Origin: Pontibacter sp. E15-1
Lineage (GTDB): Bacteria > Bacteroidota > Bacteroidia > Cytophagales > Hymenobacteraceae
Assembly (NCBI RefSeq): GCF_022601975.1
Contig: NZ_JAKVIR010000014.1
Location: 62,001-126,000 of the forward strand
Direction of reading: 5' to 3'
Length of the DNA: 64,000 nt
Numbering within the stretch: position 1 is the stretch's first letter; every line of letters begins with the position of its first letter. Positions 42,112 through 51,581 of this stretch are shown here, in pieces. The notes beneath the pieces are model-generated. The model ran no database searches. It was not told the origin of the DNA and worked only from the letters and a program-made list of their open reading frames with translations. A program made the translations under genes and the position numbers.

Positions 42112-44220
42112 TTATTCGGCCTTGTCCCGGGTTGGCTTCATGCCTTCCGGCACCAGGCTGCGGAGGTACTCGTACGTGGCGAACTGCGAGCGCATCTCAG
42201 TTGAAGGAGAAACCTGGATATAGTTGTTGTCCACATCCCGCGCTTTGGTGTTGTCGGCCAGCTGAAGATCGATGATGGTGCGGACCTGCTCTACCAGGTG
42301 CGGCTGCAACAGCGGGAAGGCTACTTCCACCCGGCGGTTCAGGTTGCGTGTCATCCAGTCGGCAGAGGCGACATAGTATTGCTCCTGCCCGTTGTTATGG
42401 AAGATGTAGACACGGGCATGCTCCAGATAGCGGTCCACGATGCTGCGCACGCGTATATTCTCGCTCACGCCGGGCACGCCGGGCACCAGGCAGCAAATGC
42501 CGCGCACCAATAGCTCTATCTCCACACCGGCCTGGCTCGCGGTATAAAGTTTCTCGATCATGCGCTCGTCCTGCAGGGCGTTCATCTTCAGGATCATGCG
42601 GGCGGGCAGGCCTTTCTTGGCGTTTGCTATTTCCCGGTCAATCATCCTGACGAACTGCTGCCGCATGTTGAGCGGGGCCATCAGCAGGTGCTTGAACTCT
42701 TTGTCCGGCTGGTGATCCACAAAAAAGTTGAATACCTGCTCTACATCCCGCGTCAGGCGCAAATCTGAGGTGAAGAGGGCATGGTCGGCATATATGGCCG
42801 AGGTGTCCTCGTTGTAGTTTCCGGTGCTCAGGTATGCATAGTTAACCAGCTTGCCGTTCTCGTTACGGGTAATCAGGCCCAGTTTGGAGTGCACTTTCAG
42901 GTCGGGGGCCCCGAAGATGACGTTTGCCCCGGCCTTTTGCAGCTTGCCCGCCCAGAAAATGTTCGACTCTTCGTCGAAGCGGGCTTTCAGCTCTACCACC
43001 ACCGTCACCAGCTTCCCGTTCTTCGCGGCCTTGGCCAGGGCCTTGGCGATGGCCGATTTGTCGGCCACACGGTATAGGGTGGCGCTCATGGCGGTTACTT
43101 TCGGGTCTTCGGCTGCCTCATTGAAAAGGCGCAGCACATAGTCGAACGACTGGTAGGGGTAATGCACCAGGTAATCCTGCTTTTGCATGGCGGCCAGCAA
43201 GCTTGGCTCATGCTCCAGTTGCGGATGCACCAGGGTAGGCTGTGGCGTGTACTTCAGGCTCGGCATGTCAAAGTCAGGGAACTGGAAGAAGTCGCGGAAG
43301 TTGTGGTATTTACTTCCCTCGATCAGCTCGTCCTGCGTAATGCCAGTGTGCGCCATCATCATGTCCAGTAGGTCCTGCGGCGACTCCGGGTCGTAAAGCA
43401 GGCGGGCCGGATAGCCGGTCTCGCGCTTCTTGAGGCTCTTCCGGATCTTGGCCATCAAGTTACCCGACACCTCCTCCTCAATGTCCAGCTCGGCATCGCG
43501 CGATACTTTTACCGCGTGCGCGTCGAAGCGCTGGTACTGCGGGAACAGGTGCGGCATGCAGAAGCGTATCACATCGTCGATAAACATCACAAAGCGGTGC
43601 TTCCCTTTTGTGGGGAGCTTCACGAAGCGGCTGCCGTGCTTTTTGGTCGGTATCTCCAGCATCGCGAAGCGCTCCGGCTTGCAGTTTTCCCCGGTCTGGG
43701 GCTCCCACATCTTGATGCCGAGGTATACGGTCTGGTCTTTCAGGAAAAGCTGTGTTTCGGTCTCATCGAGGATGATGGGCAGCAGCAGGGGGGCAAGCGT
43801 CTCTTCGAAGTAGGCGTGCACCCACTCCTCCTGTTCGGGGTTCAGGTCGTGCTCGGTTACCAGGTGGATGTCGTGCTCCCGCAACCCCTTCTGTATTCCC
43901 TCCCGGAAGACAAGGCCAAACTCTTCCTGCTGGCGCCTCACCTCCTGCATTACCTGCCCAAATGTTTCAGAAGGGTCCTCGTGCAGTTTCTTGCGGGTCT
44001 TCTCCCCAAGCTTTATCAAGCGCTTCAGCGTGGCGACGCGCACTTTAAAATACTCGTCGAGGTTTGACGAGAAAATGGCCATGAACTTGATGCGCTCGAG
44101 CAGGGGTACGCGTGGGTCCTTTGCCTCCTGCAATACTCTGTAGTTAAAGGCAAGCCAGCTCAGCTCCCGGTCTATCAGGGGGTAATGGGGTGTGGCTTTC
44201 TCTTCTTTCTCTTTTTCCAT
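42112..44220 (-). CDS. ppk1: Polyphosphate kinase 1
   Basis: About 702 residues from M-E-K-E-K-E-E-K. Typical PPK1 order: N domain with L-I-D-R-E-L-S-W-L-A-F-N and F-S-S-N-L-D-E-Y-F, head domain, then two phospholipase-D-like catalytic domains. The autophosphorylated histidine is in D-L-K-V-H-S-K-L-G, and the second site is Y-I-F-H-N-N-G, followed by A-S-A-D-W-M-T-R-N. The enzyme reversibly polymerises ATP gamma-phosphate into polyphosphate. The frame extends to 44334 without homology. The SixA-like gene lies 47 bp upstream on the same strand. Confidence 0.96.
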   Translation of the reverse strand: MEKEKEEKATPHYPLIDRELSWLAFNYRVLQEAKDPRVPLLERIKFMAIFSSNLDEYFKVRVATLKRLIKLGEKTRKKLHEDPSETFGQVMQEVRRQQEEFGLVFREGIQKGLREHDIHLVTEHDLNPEQEEWVHAYFEETLAPLLLPIILDETETQLFLKDQTVYLGIKMWEPQTGENCKPERFAMLEIPTKKHGSRFVKLPTKGKHRFVMFIDDVIRFCMPHLFPQYQRFDAHAVKVSRDAELDIEEEVSGNLMAKIRKSLKKRETGYPARLLYDPESPQDLLDMMMAHTGITQDELIEGSKYHNFRDFFQFPDFDMPSLKYTPQPTLVHPQLEHEPSLLAAMQKQDYLVHYPYQSFDYVLRLFNEAAEDPKVTAMSATLYRVADKSAIAKALAKAAKNGKLVTVVVELKARFDEESNIFWAGKLQKAGANVIFGAPDLKVHSKLGLITRNENGKLVNYAYLSTGNYNEDTSAIYADHALFTSDLRLTRDVEQVFNFFVDHQPDKEFKHLLMAPLNMRQQFVRMIDREIANAKKGLPARMILKMNALQDERMIEKLYTASQAGVEIELLVRGICCLVPGVPGVSENIRVRSIVDRYLEHARVYIFHNNGQEQYYVASADWMTRNLNRRVEVAFPLLQPHLVEQVRTIIDLQLADNTKARDVDNNYIQVSPSTEMRSQFATYEYLRSLVPEGMKPTRDKAE

Positions 44221-44267
44221 GTTGGGTGGTAAGCTTCCCGGGCAGCCGTGTAGGTGGCCTGTCGGGG

Positions 44268-44762
44268 TTATTTGTAGTTCTTCGGGAAGTCGTAAAACAG
44301 CATGTTGGCGTTTTCCTTCTTGATTTCCGCCCATGTGTCGCAGTCAAACTCCAGGCCGATCACGCCTGCGGTGGGCATGCTGCCCACGTGCTGGGGCGAC
44401 AGCATATTGGCAAACTCGGATATGGCCTCGTTATGGCCCACCAACATTAGGTGTTTCACATCGTCAGCAGTCTGGCGCACTACTTCCAGCAGGTCTTCTT
44501 TCCCAGCGCCATATATACGCTCGTCCACTGCTATGTCGTCGGGGTCGTAGCCCATCTCTTTGCCCGCGAGCGTGGCGGTGGTCAGAGCCCGTACCGCCGG
44601 GCTGGAGATGATGAGGGTGGGGTTCACGCCCCGGGCAGACAGTTCCTGGCCCATCAGCGGTGCGTCGCTACGACCGCGCTTGCTAAGCGGCCGATCATGG
44701 TCACTGAGTTCTTCAAACTTCCAGCTCGATTTAGCGTGCCGCAAAATATATAGCGTTTTCAT
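44268..44762 (-). CDS. SixA-like histidine phosphatase
   Basis: 164 residues from M-K-T-L-Y-I-L-R-H-A-K-S-S-W. The L-R-H-A-K motif holds the phosphorylated His of the branch-2 histidine phosphatase superfamily, and the second His is in L-V-G-H-N-E-A. SixA removes phosphate from histidine phosphotransfer proteins in E. coli; the substrate here is unknown. It probably forms an operon with ppk1. Confidence 0.9.
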   Translation of the reverse strand: MKTLYILRHAKSSWKFEELSDHDRPLSKRGRSDAPLMGQELSARGVNPTLIISSPAVRALTTATLAGKEMGYDPDDIAVDERIYGAGKEDLLEVVRQTADDVKHLMLVGHNEAISEFANMLSPQHVGSMPTAGVIGLEFDCDTWAEIKKENANMLFYDFPKNYK

Positions 44763-45449
44763 ACGGTATCGGTTGTATACATGCCCGGCTGCAGGCAATG
44801 CAACAGCTATGGCATTGCTACTTACTGAAACAAGAAGTAAATGGTTGTGCCGGCAGGCGCTGCGGGGACGGCCCCATTTTGCCAGACCAAAAGCTGTTTT
44901 GGCTCATAGCGTGATAGTAGATAGAATTAGCGCTATATAAAGGAGGCGTTATTGCTAAAAATTAAATTTATAAAGAACTTTGCTATTAGAATTACATTCG
45001 TTTATTTCGGATGTTTGAAAAATCACTTTATGCATCTCAGTAGCCCTGGCACGCACTTGCGCTATAAGCAAAGAAATGGATATAGCATTTTATAGGTGTT
45101 GCAGAGTTGAGTTTTTTTAGGACGATACATAGATTTGTCCTTGTTGGCGTAGCTAGAGGAAGCCTCTACACACTGAGGAACTGAAGCGGATTGAAAAAAG
45201 GCACAGTAATTGGCAGTAAGCTTTTGAAATGCAACACTGGAGATCGGTATTGCTATACTGCAGCAAGTCAGCAGCCATACCGCATGATTCCAGCACGACG
45301 CGGGATACGCGCTAATAACAGCCAGGCTAAACCCGAAAGCCGGGCGTGAGGAGAGGGCTGCATAAATAAGGGCCTGAAGAGGTATAGAGTTAGTAGAAGG
45401 AATAAAGCGCGGTAGGGAGAAAGTCTGCCTCGCTATAGTTGAAACAGTC
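44763..45449. other. Intergenic region without supported gene
   Basis: 687 bp upstream of the nuclease-like gene. It is fairly AT-rich in 44940-45150. A 165-residue minus-strand frame (45062-45559) overlaps the nuclease gene and looks Ser/Cys-rich and non-native. No RNA gene or clear repeat is seen. Confidence 0.5.
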
Positions 45450-46208
45450 ATGGATACAGAATTTGATTTGTCGCTAGACGCGACGAAGTTAAGCTTAACA
45501 CATAGCATCTTGAATGATTTGATGCTCAATGATTCCTGGTCAGTAGGGGATGTGGCCACGCTCGTAGAGCTGAAGCCTTTTATGCATACGGAAGAGTGGG
45601 AGGCATTTTATTACCGGAGCGGCGAAGAGCGGGAGGTGCTCATTTCCCGCTGGGACGCGCCTACGCAGGCCACCCTGCAAGACACGTCGCTGATAAAGAA
45701 CGACCAAAGCTTTGTGCACGGCCTCAACTGGAACCTAAAGAACCTGAATACTCATTTTGGCAGAACACGGGAAAGGCTTTACCAAATCGCAGAGACCGTG
45801 CGAAATTGCGCGAAGGATGCGCAACATGACCTTTCCCTGGAAGAGTGCTTTGAATACGTTCGGTATGAGGTGATTTTCAAACCCTGGAACGACATGGTCC
45901 TGCGCAAGCAAAACACCGTGAAGACGCTGCAGGGGGTATACCCTCAGGCGGAGTTCCGTAAAATGGCGGGCGTAATGGGCCACAACTACTCCGTGGATTA
46001 CGAGGCCTACCTGGACGGCAAGCTGCAGTACGCGCTGCAAGTGAAGCCCACTTCCTACAACGGCGATGCCACGCATATCAAGCATGCGCAGCAAGCCAAC
46101 AAGCGTATAAACCAGCTGTATACTGCTCGTTTCGGAGTGCCGGTATACCTTGTTATCTCCGATGAGAAGGGCGAGATACTCCACTCAGAAATCCCGGAGA
46201 ATCTATAG
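45450..46208 (+). CDS. Putative PD-(D/E)XK nuclease, MjaI-like restriction enzyme candidate
   Basis: 252 residues. The C-terminal third has Y-S-V-D-Y-E-A-Y then L-Q-Y-A-L-Q-V-K-P-T-S-Y, so Asp183 and Gln197-x-Lys199 would form a D-(E/Q)-x-K nuclease core; the L-Q-V-K-P-T-S-Y piece recalls MjaI-type enzymes. The N-terminal 140 residues are helical and may bind DNA. No methyltransferase lies within several kb on either side, so it would be an orphan or a non-restriction nuclease. Assignment is by motif only. Confidence 0.6.
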   Translation: MDTEFDLSLDATKLSLTHSILNDLMLNDSWSVGDVATLVELKPFMHTEEWEAFYYRSGEEREVLISRWDAPTQATLQDTSLIKNDQSFVHGLNWNLKNLNTHFGRTRERLYQIAETVRNCAKDAQHDLSLEECFEYVRYEVIFKPWNDMVLRKQNTVKTLQGVYPQAEFRKMAGVMGHNYSVDYEAYLDGKLQYALQVKPTSYNGDATHIKHAQQANKRINQLYTARFGVPVYLVISDEKGEILHSEIPENL

Positions 46209-46235
46209 TAGCTAAGGCTGCCCCCGGGAAATAAA

Positions 46236-46281
46236 AAACGCCAGCCTGCTGCTTTCGTGTGAGAGCAGCAGGCTGGCGTTT
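46236..46281. terminator. Bidirectional intrinsic terminator, 18-bp stem
   Basis: 46236-46253 pairs perfectly with 46264-46281 across a 10-nt loop; the stem ends in A/T runs. It lies between the nuclease-like gene and hflX. Confidence 0.92.
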
Positions 46282-46287
46282 CCATTT

Positions 46288-47475
46288 TTATACGTTGTTA
46301 GGGTAACGCTGGTAATGGAGTTCGGCCACTCTGCGTTGCAGTTCATCGCGCAGCTCGTCCATGTTTATTTTGTCTGTGGCAGACACAAACAAGGCGGGGG
46401 CATGCATCTTGGCCATATACGTGGCTTTCAGGTCTTCAATAGACGGGCGCACCTCGGCGCCTTCTGCCGTAAGTTCCTCTTCCCGCTGCTGCAGGTACTG
46501 GTCTACCTTATTAAACACCAGCAACACCGGTTTCTCGGCGGCATTAATGTCTTTCAGCGTCTCGTTCACCACGGCGATGTGGTCTTCAAACGAAGGATGC
46601 GACACGTCCACCACGTGCATCAGCAGATCCGCCTCCCGGATCTCATCCAGCGTAGACTTAAACGACTCGATCAGCTTGGTTGGCAGCTTGCGGATGAACC
46701 CTACCGTGTCGGAGAGCAGGAAGGGGATATCGCTCAGCACGACCTTGCGCACTGTGGCATCCACGGTAGCGAACAGCTTGTTCTCGGCGAACACCTCCGA
46801 TTTGGAGAGCAGGTTCATCAGGGTGGATTTGCCCACGTTGGTATACCCCACCAGAGCCACGCGCACGATGCCCGAGCGGGCCTTGCGCTGCTCGAAGTTC
46901 TGCTTTTCAAACTTCTTGAGGCGCTCCTTCAGCAAGGATATTTTCTCCCGCACAATACGGCGGTCCGTCTCAATCTCCGTCTCGCCCGGTCCCTTCATGC
47001 CGATACCTCCTTTTTGCTTGGAAAGGTGCGTCCAGAGGTTGGTGAGGCGGGGCAGCAGGTATTGGTACTGCGCAATCTCGACCTGGGCGTGCGCCTGCGC
47101 CGTTTTGGCCCGGAGCGCGAAGATATCCAGGATCAGCAGGCTGCGGTCCACAATTTTCACCTCAAGCTCGCGCTCGATGTTGCGCACCTGCGAAGGGGTC
47201 AGGTCATCATCGAAGATAACCATGTCCACGCCATGCTCCTTTACATAGGCGTTTATTTCCTCCAGCTTGCCGCTGCCCACAAAGGTCCCCCTGTCCGGTC
47301 TGTCCAGTTTCTGCACGAAGCGCTTGAGGGTGGCGGCGCCAGCCGTTTCGGTTAAAAAGGCAAGCTCATCGAGGTACTCGGCGGTTTGCTCGTCTGTCTG
47401 CCGGTAGTTCGGCACGGAAACCAGCACGGCAGTCTCCTGTGGCTTTGCGGTTTCGTAGAAATTCTTTTTCCCCAT
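46288..47475 (-). CDS. hflX: GTPase HflX
   Basis: 395 residues. The N-terminal HflX domain (V-F-D-D-D-L-T-P-S-Q-V-R-N) and the R-x-x-K-G-G-I-G-M-K-G-P-G-E-T segment precede the G domain: G1 G-Y-T-N-V-G-K-S-T, G3 D-T-V-G-F, G4 N-K-V-D. HflX is a ribosome-associated GTPase that splits stalled 70S ribosomes in stress. Its start codon overlaps the stop of the cytochrome gene by one base. Confidence 0.96.
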   Translation of the reverse strand: MGKKNFYETAKPQETAVLVSVPNYRQTDEQTAEYLDELAFLTETAGAATLKRFVQKLDRPDRGTFVGSGKLEEINAYVKEHGVDMVIFDDDLTPSQVRNIERELEVKIVDRSLLILDIFALRAKTAQAHAQVEIAQYQYLLPRLTNLWTHLSKQKGGIGMKGPGETEIETDRRIVREKISLLKERLKKFEKQNFEQRKARSGIVRVALVGYTNVGKSTLMNLLSKSEVFAENKLFATVDATVRKVVLSDIPFLLSDTVGFIRKLPTKLIESFKSTLDEIREADLLMHVVDVSHPSFEDHIAVVNETLKDINAAEKPVLLVFNKVDQYLQQREEELTAEGAEVRPSIEDLKATYMAKMHAPALFVSATDKINMDELRDELQRRVAELHYQRYPNNV

Positions 47476-48203
47476 TAATTGGATTGTTTCAGCGTTGTGG
47501 TATAGGCGGCCAAAGCCTCGGTCTCTTGCCGGGTCAATTTGTCGCCAAAGCCAGGCATCAGGCCGCGGCCTTTCTCAATAACGATCATTCTGTCGTTAAG
47601 GCTCAAATTACTTTCCTTTAAGTTCGTGGCCCCTCCCATGCCTTTGGCACCGTCGGAGCCATGGCAATTGGCGCACACCTGGGTATAAATGGCTTTTGTG
47701 TTTGCCAACTGCGTCTCGCTCAGGGCGGCCACGATCTCCTCGGGCGCGCTGTCGGTCGGATTGTTGAGGCTGGCATCGCCGGTTTCCACAGCGTCAGCCG
47801 CAGGCGTTACCGTGCTGAGGTGGTCAGCAGGCTTGTCTTTGTGCATCGCCAGGCTCTTTGTCTCTGCCACGCCATACACATACAGGAAAATAAAAAGGGA
47901 GAGGCCGGTGAGTGCCTTGTTCTCGCGCTTGATGCCCACGATGCCCAGCGGAATGGCCGCCAGCACAAGCACAATTTTCACGATAAGCCAGGTAGGCGTG
48001 CCGCCGTTGTACAAAAACAGCAGGTAGCCGCCAGTGAGCAGGATGAGCGTGCCGAACACCATGTCAAGCACCTTGGTTTTGCTTCTTACGCTGTTCAGCG
48101 CCTCGCGCTTGTTCAGGAAAAGGAGGACCGCCTTTACCGTGAAGAGAAGCAGGAAAAGCACGACTACCAGCACGTGGGTATGCAGAAATGCGATAGGTGG
48201 CAT
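47475..48203 (-). CDS. SirB-like membrane domain fused to cytochrome c
   Basis: 242 residues. The first 120 residues contain four hydrophobic segments in SirB-family style (H-T-H-V-L-V-V-V-L-F-L-L-L-F). A linker leads to a class I cytochrome c domain with heme site C-A-N-C-H and distal Met in R-G-L-M-P-G-F-G. It probably passes electrons on the periplasmic side of the inner membrane; partners are unknown. It is first in a two-gene operon with hflX. Confidence 0.88.
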   Translation of the reverse strand: MPPIAFLHTHVLVVVLFLLLFTVKAVLLFLNKREALNSVRSKTKVLDMVFGTLILLTGGYLLFLYNGGTPTWLIVKIVLVLAAIPLGIVGIKRENKALTGLSLFIFLYVYGVAETKSLAMHKDKPADHLSTVTPAADAVETGDASLNNPTDSAPEEIVAALSETQLANTKAIYTQVCANCHGSDGAKGMGGATNLKESNLSLNDRMIVIEKGRGLMPGFGDKLTRQETEALAAYTTTLKQSN

Positions 48204-48341
48204 AGGTATAAGGAGTTAGTTTTAGGGTTGATACAGATTTGCCGCAATTTACTCGAAATTTTCTGATGCTTCTGCTAAAATGGCTAACTTACGACTTTTT
48301 AGCCCAGCCCAAAACCACTCAGAGAACAGGGTTGCCCCTTT

Positions 48342-49451
48342 ATGCGCATAGCCATTGTTATCAACACTTCCTGGAATATCTATAACTTCCGCATGAGCCT
48401 GATCAAGGCCCTGCTGGCGGAGGGGCATGAGGTGGTGGCCATCGCGCCCCGGGATGCGTATTCTGAGCGCCTGGTAGCGGCCGGGTGCCGTTTTGTGCCG
48501 GTGCAAATGGAGAAAGGCACCAACCCGTTCACAGACCTCCGGCTCATCTGGCGCCTGTACAAAACCTATCGGCAGGTGCGGCCGCAGGTGCTGCTGCACT
48601 ATACCATCAAGCCGAACATCTATGGGGCAGTGGCGGCGCACTGGGCCGGTATACCTGCCATCAACAATGTGTCGGGGCTGGGCACGGTGTTTATCACACG
48701 GGATTATATCTCCAGCATTGCGCTGCGCCTCTATAAAATGACGTTCCGCTATCCGGCTAAAGTCTTTTTCCAGAACCAGGACGACCGCAGGCTGTTTTTG
48801 CGCAACAACCTGGTGCGCCCCGATATTACGGAGGTGCTGCCCGGGTCCGGGATAAACCTGCAGGAATTTGTGCCCGACAGGGAGTTCAAACGGCACGAGC
48901 CCTTCACTTTCCTGATGGTGGCGCGGGTGCTGTACGACAAGGGTATCGCGGAGTTCGTGCGGGCCTGCAAGCTGGTGCAAGGGAAGTATCCGCAGGTCAG
49001 GTGCCAGTTGCTGGGGCAGGTGGATGAGCAGAGCCGGTCGGGCGTGCGGCGGCGGCAACTGGAAGCATGGCTGGCCTCCGGCGTGCTAGAATACCTCGGC
49101 ACGACCGATGCGGTGGCCAACGTGGTGCGCCACGCGGACTGCGTGGTGCTGCCCTCATACCGCGAAGGCACGCCGCGCACCCTGCTGGAGGCCGCTGCCA
49201 TGGGCAAGCCCCTGATCGCGACCAACGTGCCGGGCTGCAGGGAGGTGGTGCAGCATGGGATTAATGGCTATCTTTGCCGCGTGCGCAGCGCAGACGACCT
49301 GGCCGATAAAATGGTGCAGATGCTGCAGCGAAGCGACGGCGAGTTGAAAAAAATGGGCGAAGCCAGCCGGCAGTTAGCGGCCACCCGCTTCGACGACCGC
49401 ATCGTGATCGGAAAATACCTGCAAGCGATACAGACAATTTTGAATGACTGA
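48342..49451 (+). CDS. Glycosyltransferase family 4 (GT-B)
   Basis: 369 residues. The N-terminal domain starts R-I-A-I-V-I-N-T-S-W-N-I-Y-N-F, and the C-terminal GT1-like domain has V-A-R-V-L-Y-D-K-G-I and the donor-binding E-G-T-P-R-T-L-L-E-A-A-A-M-G-K-P. It transfers a sugar, probably to a lipid-linked polysaccharide intermediate. The rfbC gene 126 bp downstream on the same strand supports a role in surface glycan synthesis. The gap holds repeated CAAAATTCA units. Confidence 0.92.
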   Translation: MRIAIVINTSWNIYNFRMSLIKALLAEGHEVVAIAPRDAYSERLVAAGCRFVPVQMEKGTNPFTDLRLIWRLYKTYRQVRPQVLLHYTIKPNIYGAVAAHWAGIPAINNVSGLGTVFITRDYISSIALRLYKMTFRYPAKVFFQNQDDRRLFLRNNLVRPDITEVLPGSGINLQEFVPDREFKRHEPFTFLMVARVLYDKGIAEFVRACKLVQGKYPQVRCQLLGQVDEQSRSGVRRRQLEAWLASGVLEYLGTTDAVANVVRHADCVVLPSYREGTPRTLLEAAAMGKPLIATNVPGCREVVQHGINGYLCRVRSADDLADKMVQMLQRSDGELKKMGEASRQLAATRFDDRIVIGKYLQAIQTILND

Positions 49452-49577
49452 CTTTTGAATAAATGAATACAGAACTTGATTCCTCAAATTCAATTATTCA
49501 AAATTCAGTTATCCAAAATTCATATATAAACCCGGAGCAGAGAGAGCTTCGCCTAAAACAGACCAACAGAGACAAAC

Positions 49578-50120
49578 ATGGAACATAATCTTTTCCACAT
49601 CGAAGGCCTTATTGAGTTTTTGCCGCGCGTTTTCAGAGACGACCGGGGGTATTTTTTAGAGACCTTCAGCATGAAGTGGTTCGAGCTCTTTGGCAAGCAG
49701 CCCGCTTTTGTGCAGGACAACCAGTCGGTTTCGGGGAAGGGTGTGCTGCGCGGGCTGCATTTTCAGAAGCCTCCGCACGCGCAGGCCAAACTGGTGCGCG
49801 TTACCACGGGCAAAGCGCTGGATGTGGCCGTGGACCTGCGCAAGGGTTCCGCTACGTTTGGCCAGCATGTGGCCTGCGTGCTGGATGCGGGAAAGCACAA
49901 CGTGTTCTTTATACCGGAGGGCTTTGCGCATGGCTTTGTAGCGCTGGAAGACAACACGACCTTCCTTTACAAGTGCACCGATTTCTATGCCCCTGCCACA
50001 GAGGGAGGCATCCTCTGGAACGACCCGGCCCTGGGCATCGACTGGGGTATAGACGCCCCGCTGGTCTCGCCAAAAGACGAGGTACTGCCGCATCTGAGCC
50101 ATTTTGACTCGCCGTTTTAA
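49578..50120 (+). CDS. rfbC: dTDP-4-dehydrorhamnose 3,5-epimerase
   Basis: 180 residues, the standard RmlC length. Signatures are F-R-D-D-R-G-Y-F-L-E-T-F, Q-D-N-Q-S-V-S, L-R-G-L-H-F-Q (catalytic His) and P-E-G-F-A-H-G-F. It makes dTDP-4-keto-L-rhamnose in dTDP-rhamnose synthesis. The other rml genes are not in the window. Confidence 0.96.
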   Translation: MEHNLFHIEGLIEFLPRVFRDDRGYFLETFSMKWFELFGKQPAFVQDNQSVSGKGVLRGLHFQKPPHAQAKLVRVTTGKALDVAVDLRKGSATFGQHVACVLDAGKHNVFFIPEGFAHGFVALEDNTTFLYKCTDFYAPATEGGILWNDPALGIDWGIDAPLVSPKDEVLPHLSHFDSPF

Positions 50121-50179
50121 TATCGACACAAGTAGTACGACACACGTATCGCGACAAGAAACCCGGGGCAGCTTACTTT

Positions 50180-50233
50180 CTACGCGAATGGAAAAGAGAC
50201 GCAAAATTTTGCGTCTCTTTTCCATTCGCGTAG
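50180..50233. terminator. 54-bp perfect palindrome between rfbC and murF
   Basis: 27-bp arms (50180-50206 and 50207-50233) with no loop beyond the central AAAATTTT. It lies between convergent genes and has internal A/T runs, so it probably terminates both; the length and perfection are unusual. Confidence 0.75.
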
Positions 50234-50240
50234 TGTTGTT

Positions 50241-51527
50241 TTACAGCTCCTCCACTAGCGTTTCCAGGCCCATGCCGCGCGAGCCTTTCACGAGCACATA
50301 GCTCTCCGCCACCGGGTGCTCCTGCAGCCACTGCTGCAACGCATTCTTCGTCTCAAAGTACAGGAAGTCGTTGCTTACTGCCGCGGCATGGCGCATGTCC
50401 TGGCCACACAGCAGCACCGCATCGAAGGGCTGCTCCGCCACGGCCTCTCCCAAGGCACGGTGCTCAGCGGCGCTCTCTTCGCCCATCTCAAACATGTCGC
50501 CGAGTATCACCACCTTTCGGGGGGCGCGCATCGCCCCGAAGTTGCGAACGGCGGCAGCCATCGAGGTTGGGTTGGCATTGTAAGCGTCCAGGATAATCGT
50601 GTTACTGCCTTTCTGCAGTACCTGCGAGCGGTTGTTCTCGGGGCTATACCCGGCAATTGCTGCGTTTGCCTCTTGCAGCGGCACGCCAAAATACTTGCCG
50701 ATACAGGCCGCCGCCGCCATGTTCTCATAGTTGTAGCTGCCTACCAACTGGGTCTGCACCTCGTTCCCCGCCTCATCGCGGTATACCACGTATGGCGAGG
50801 CCTCCAGCAGCTCACTGTGGTAGTAGTCGCCGGGGGCTGGATACGTGACTTTGTGTTCGATACGGCGGCTCATGCGCATCAGGTGCTCGTTTCCGGTGTT
50901 GATGAACACGGTGCCGCCTGCGTTGAGCAGATGCATGTATAACTCGCTCTTGCCACGCGCCACGCCCTCCAAACTGCCGAAGCCCTCGAGGTGCGCCTTG
51001 CCGATGTTGGTGATCAGGCCGTGGGTGGGCTGCGCGATGCTGCAGAGCAGGGCGATTTCCCCGATGTGGTTGGCGCCCATCTCGATGATGGCCATCTCAT
51101 GCTCCGGGGTTATGCGCAGCAGCGTGAGCGGCACGCCGATATGGTTGTTCAGGTTGCCTTGGGTATACAGCGTGTTAAACTTCCGGCTCAGCACGGCATA
51201 GATCAACTCTTTGGATGTTGTCTTGCCGTTAGAGCCTGTTATACCTACGACCGGTATACTCAGCTGCTGGCGGTGGTGCCGGGCCAGTTCCTGCAGCGCC
51301 TGCAGGGTGTCGTCCACCACAAGCACATTGTCTGCCGCCAGGGCGGGGTCGTCTACCACAGCGTATTTTGCCCCTTTCTCCAGCGCGGCCACGGCAAACT
51401 TTGCCCCTTTAAAATTCGGGCCGTTCAGGGCAAAAAACAGGCTCTGCTCTTGGGTGGCGCGGGAGTCGGTGCTGACGTGGCGGCACTCCAGGTACTTTTG
51501 GTATAAGTAGGCGATGTTGTTCTGCAT
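50241..51527 (-). CDS. murF: UDP-N-acetylmuramoyl-tripeptide--D-alanyl-D-alanine ligase
   Basis: 428 residues. The Mur ligase pattern is complete: S-T-D-S-R near the start, ATP loop G-I-T-G-S-N-G-K-T-T-S-K-E, E-M-G-A-N-H-I-G-E-I and the C-terminal D-A-Y-N-A-N-P. It adds D-Ala-D-Ala to the muramoyl tripeptide in the cytoplasm. It stands outside any mur/fts cluster here, as is common in Bacteroidota. Confidence 0.96.
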   Translation of the reverse strand: MQNNIAYLYQKYLECRHVSTDSRATQEQSLFFALNGPNFKGAKFAVAALEKGAKYAVVDDPALAADNVLVVDDTLQALQELARHHRQQLSIPVVGITGSNGKTTSKELIYAVLSRKFNTLYTQGNLNNHIGVPLTLLRITPEHEMAIIEMGANHIGEIALLCSIAQPTHGLITNIGKAHLEGFGSLEGVARGKSELYMHLLNAGGTVFINTGNEHLMRMSRRIEHKVTYPAPGDYYHSELLEASPYVVYRDEAGNEVQTQLVGSYNYENMAAAACIGKYFGVPLQEANAAIAGYSPENNRSQVLQKGSNTIILDAYNANPTSMAAAVRNFGAMRAPRKVVILGDMFEMGEESAAEHRALGEAVAEQPFDAVLLCGQDMRHAAAVSNDFLYFETKNALQQWLQEHPVAESYVLVKGSRGMGLETLVEEL

Positions 51528-51581
51528 GAAATGCGTAATTTTAACTTCGGTGATACACGTTTGGCAAGGCGTCCGTTCTTA

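Noticed and set aside
45062..45559. A 165-residue minus-strand frame before the nuclease-like gene
   Set aside because: It overlaps the nuclease start, has Ser/Cys-rich non-native composition and no family resemblance.
46315..47355. A 346-residue plus-strand frame opposite hflX
   Set aside because: HflX G motifs are complete on the minus strand, so this is a shadow frame.
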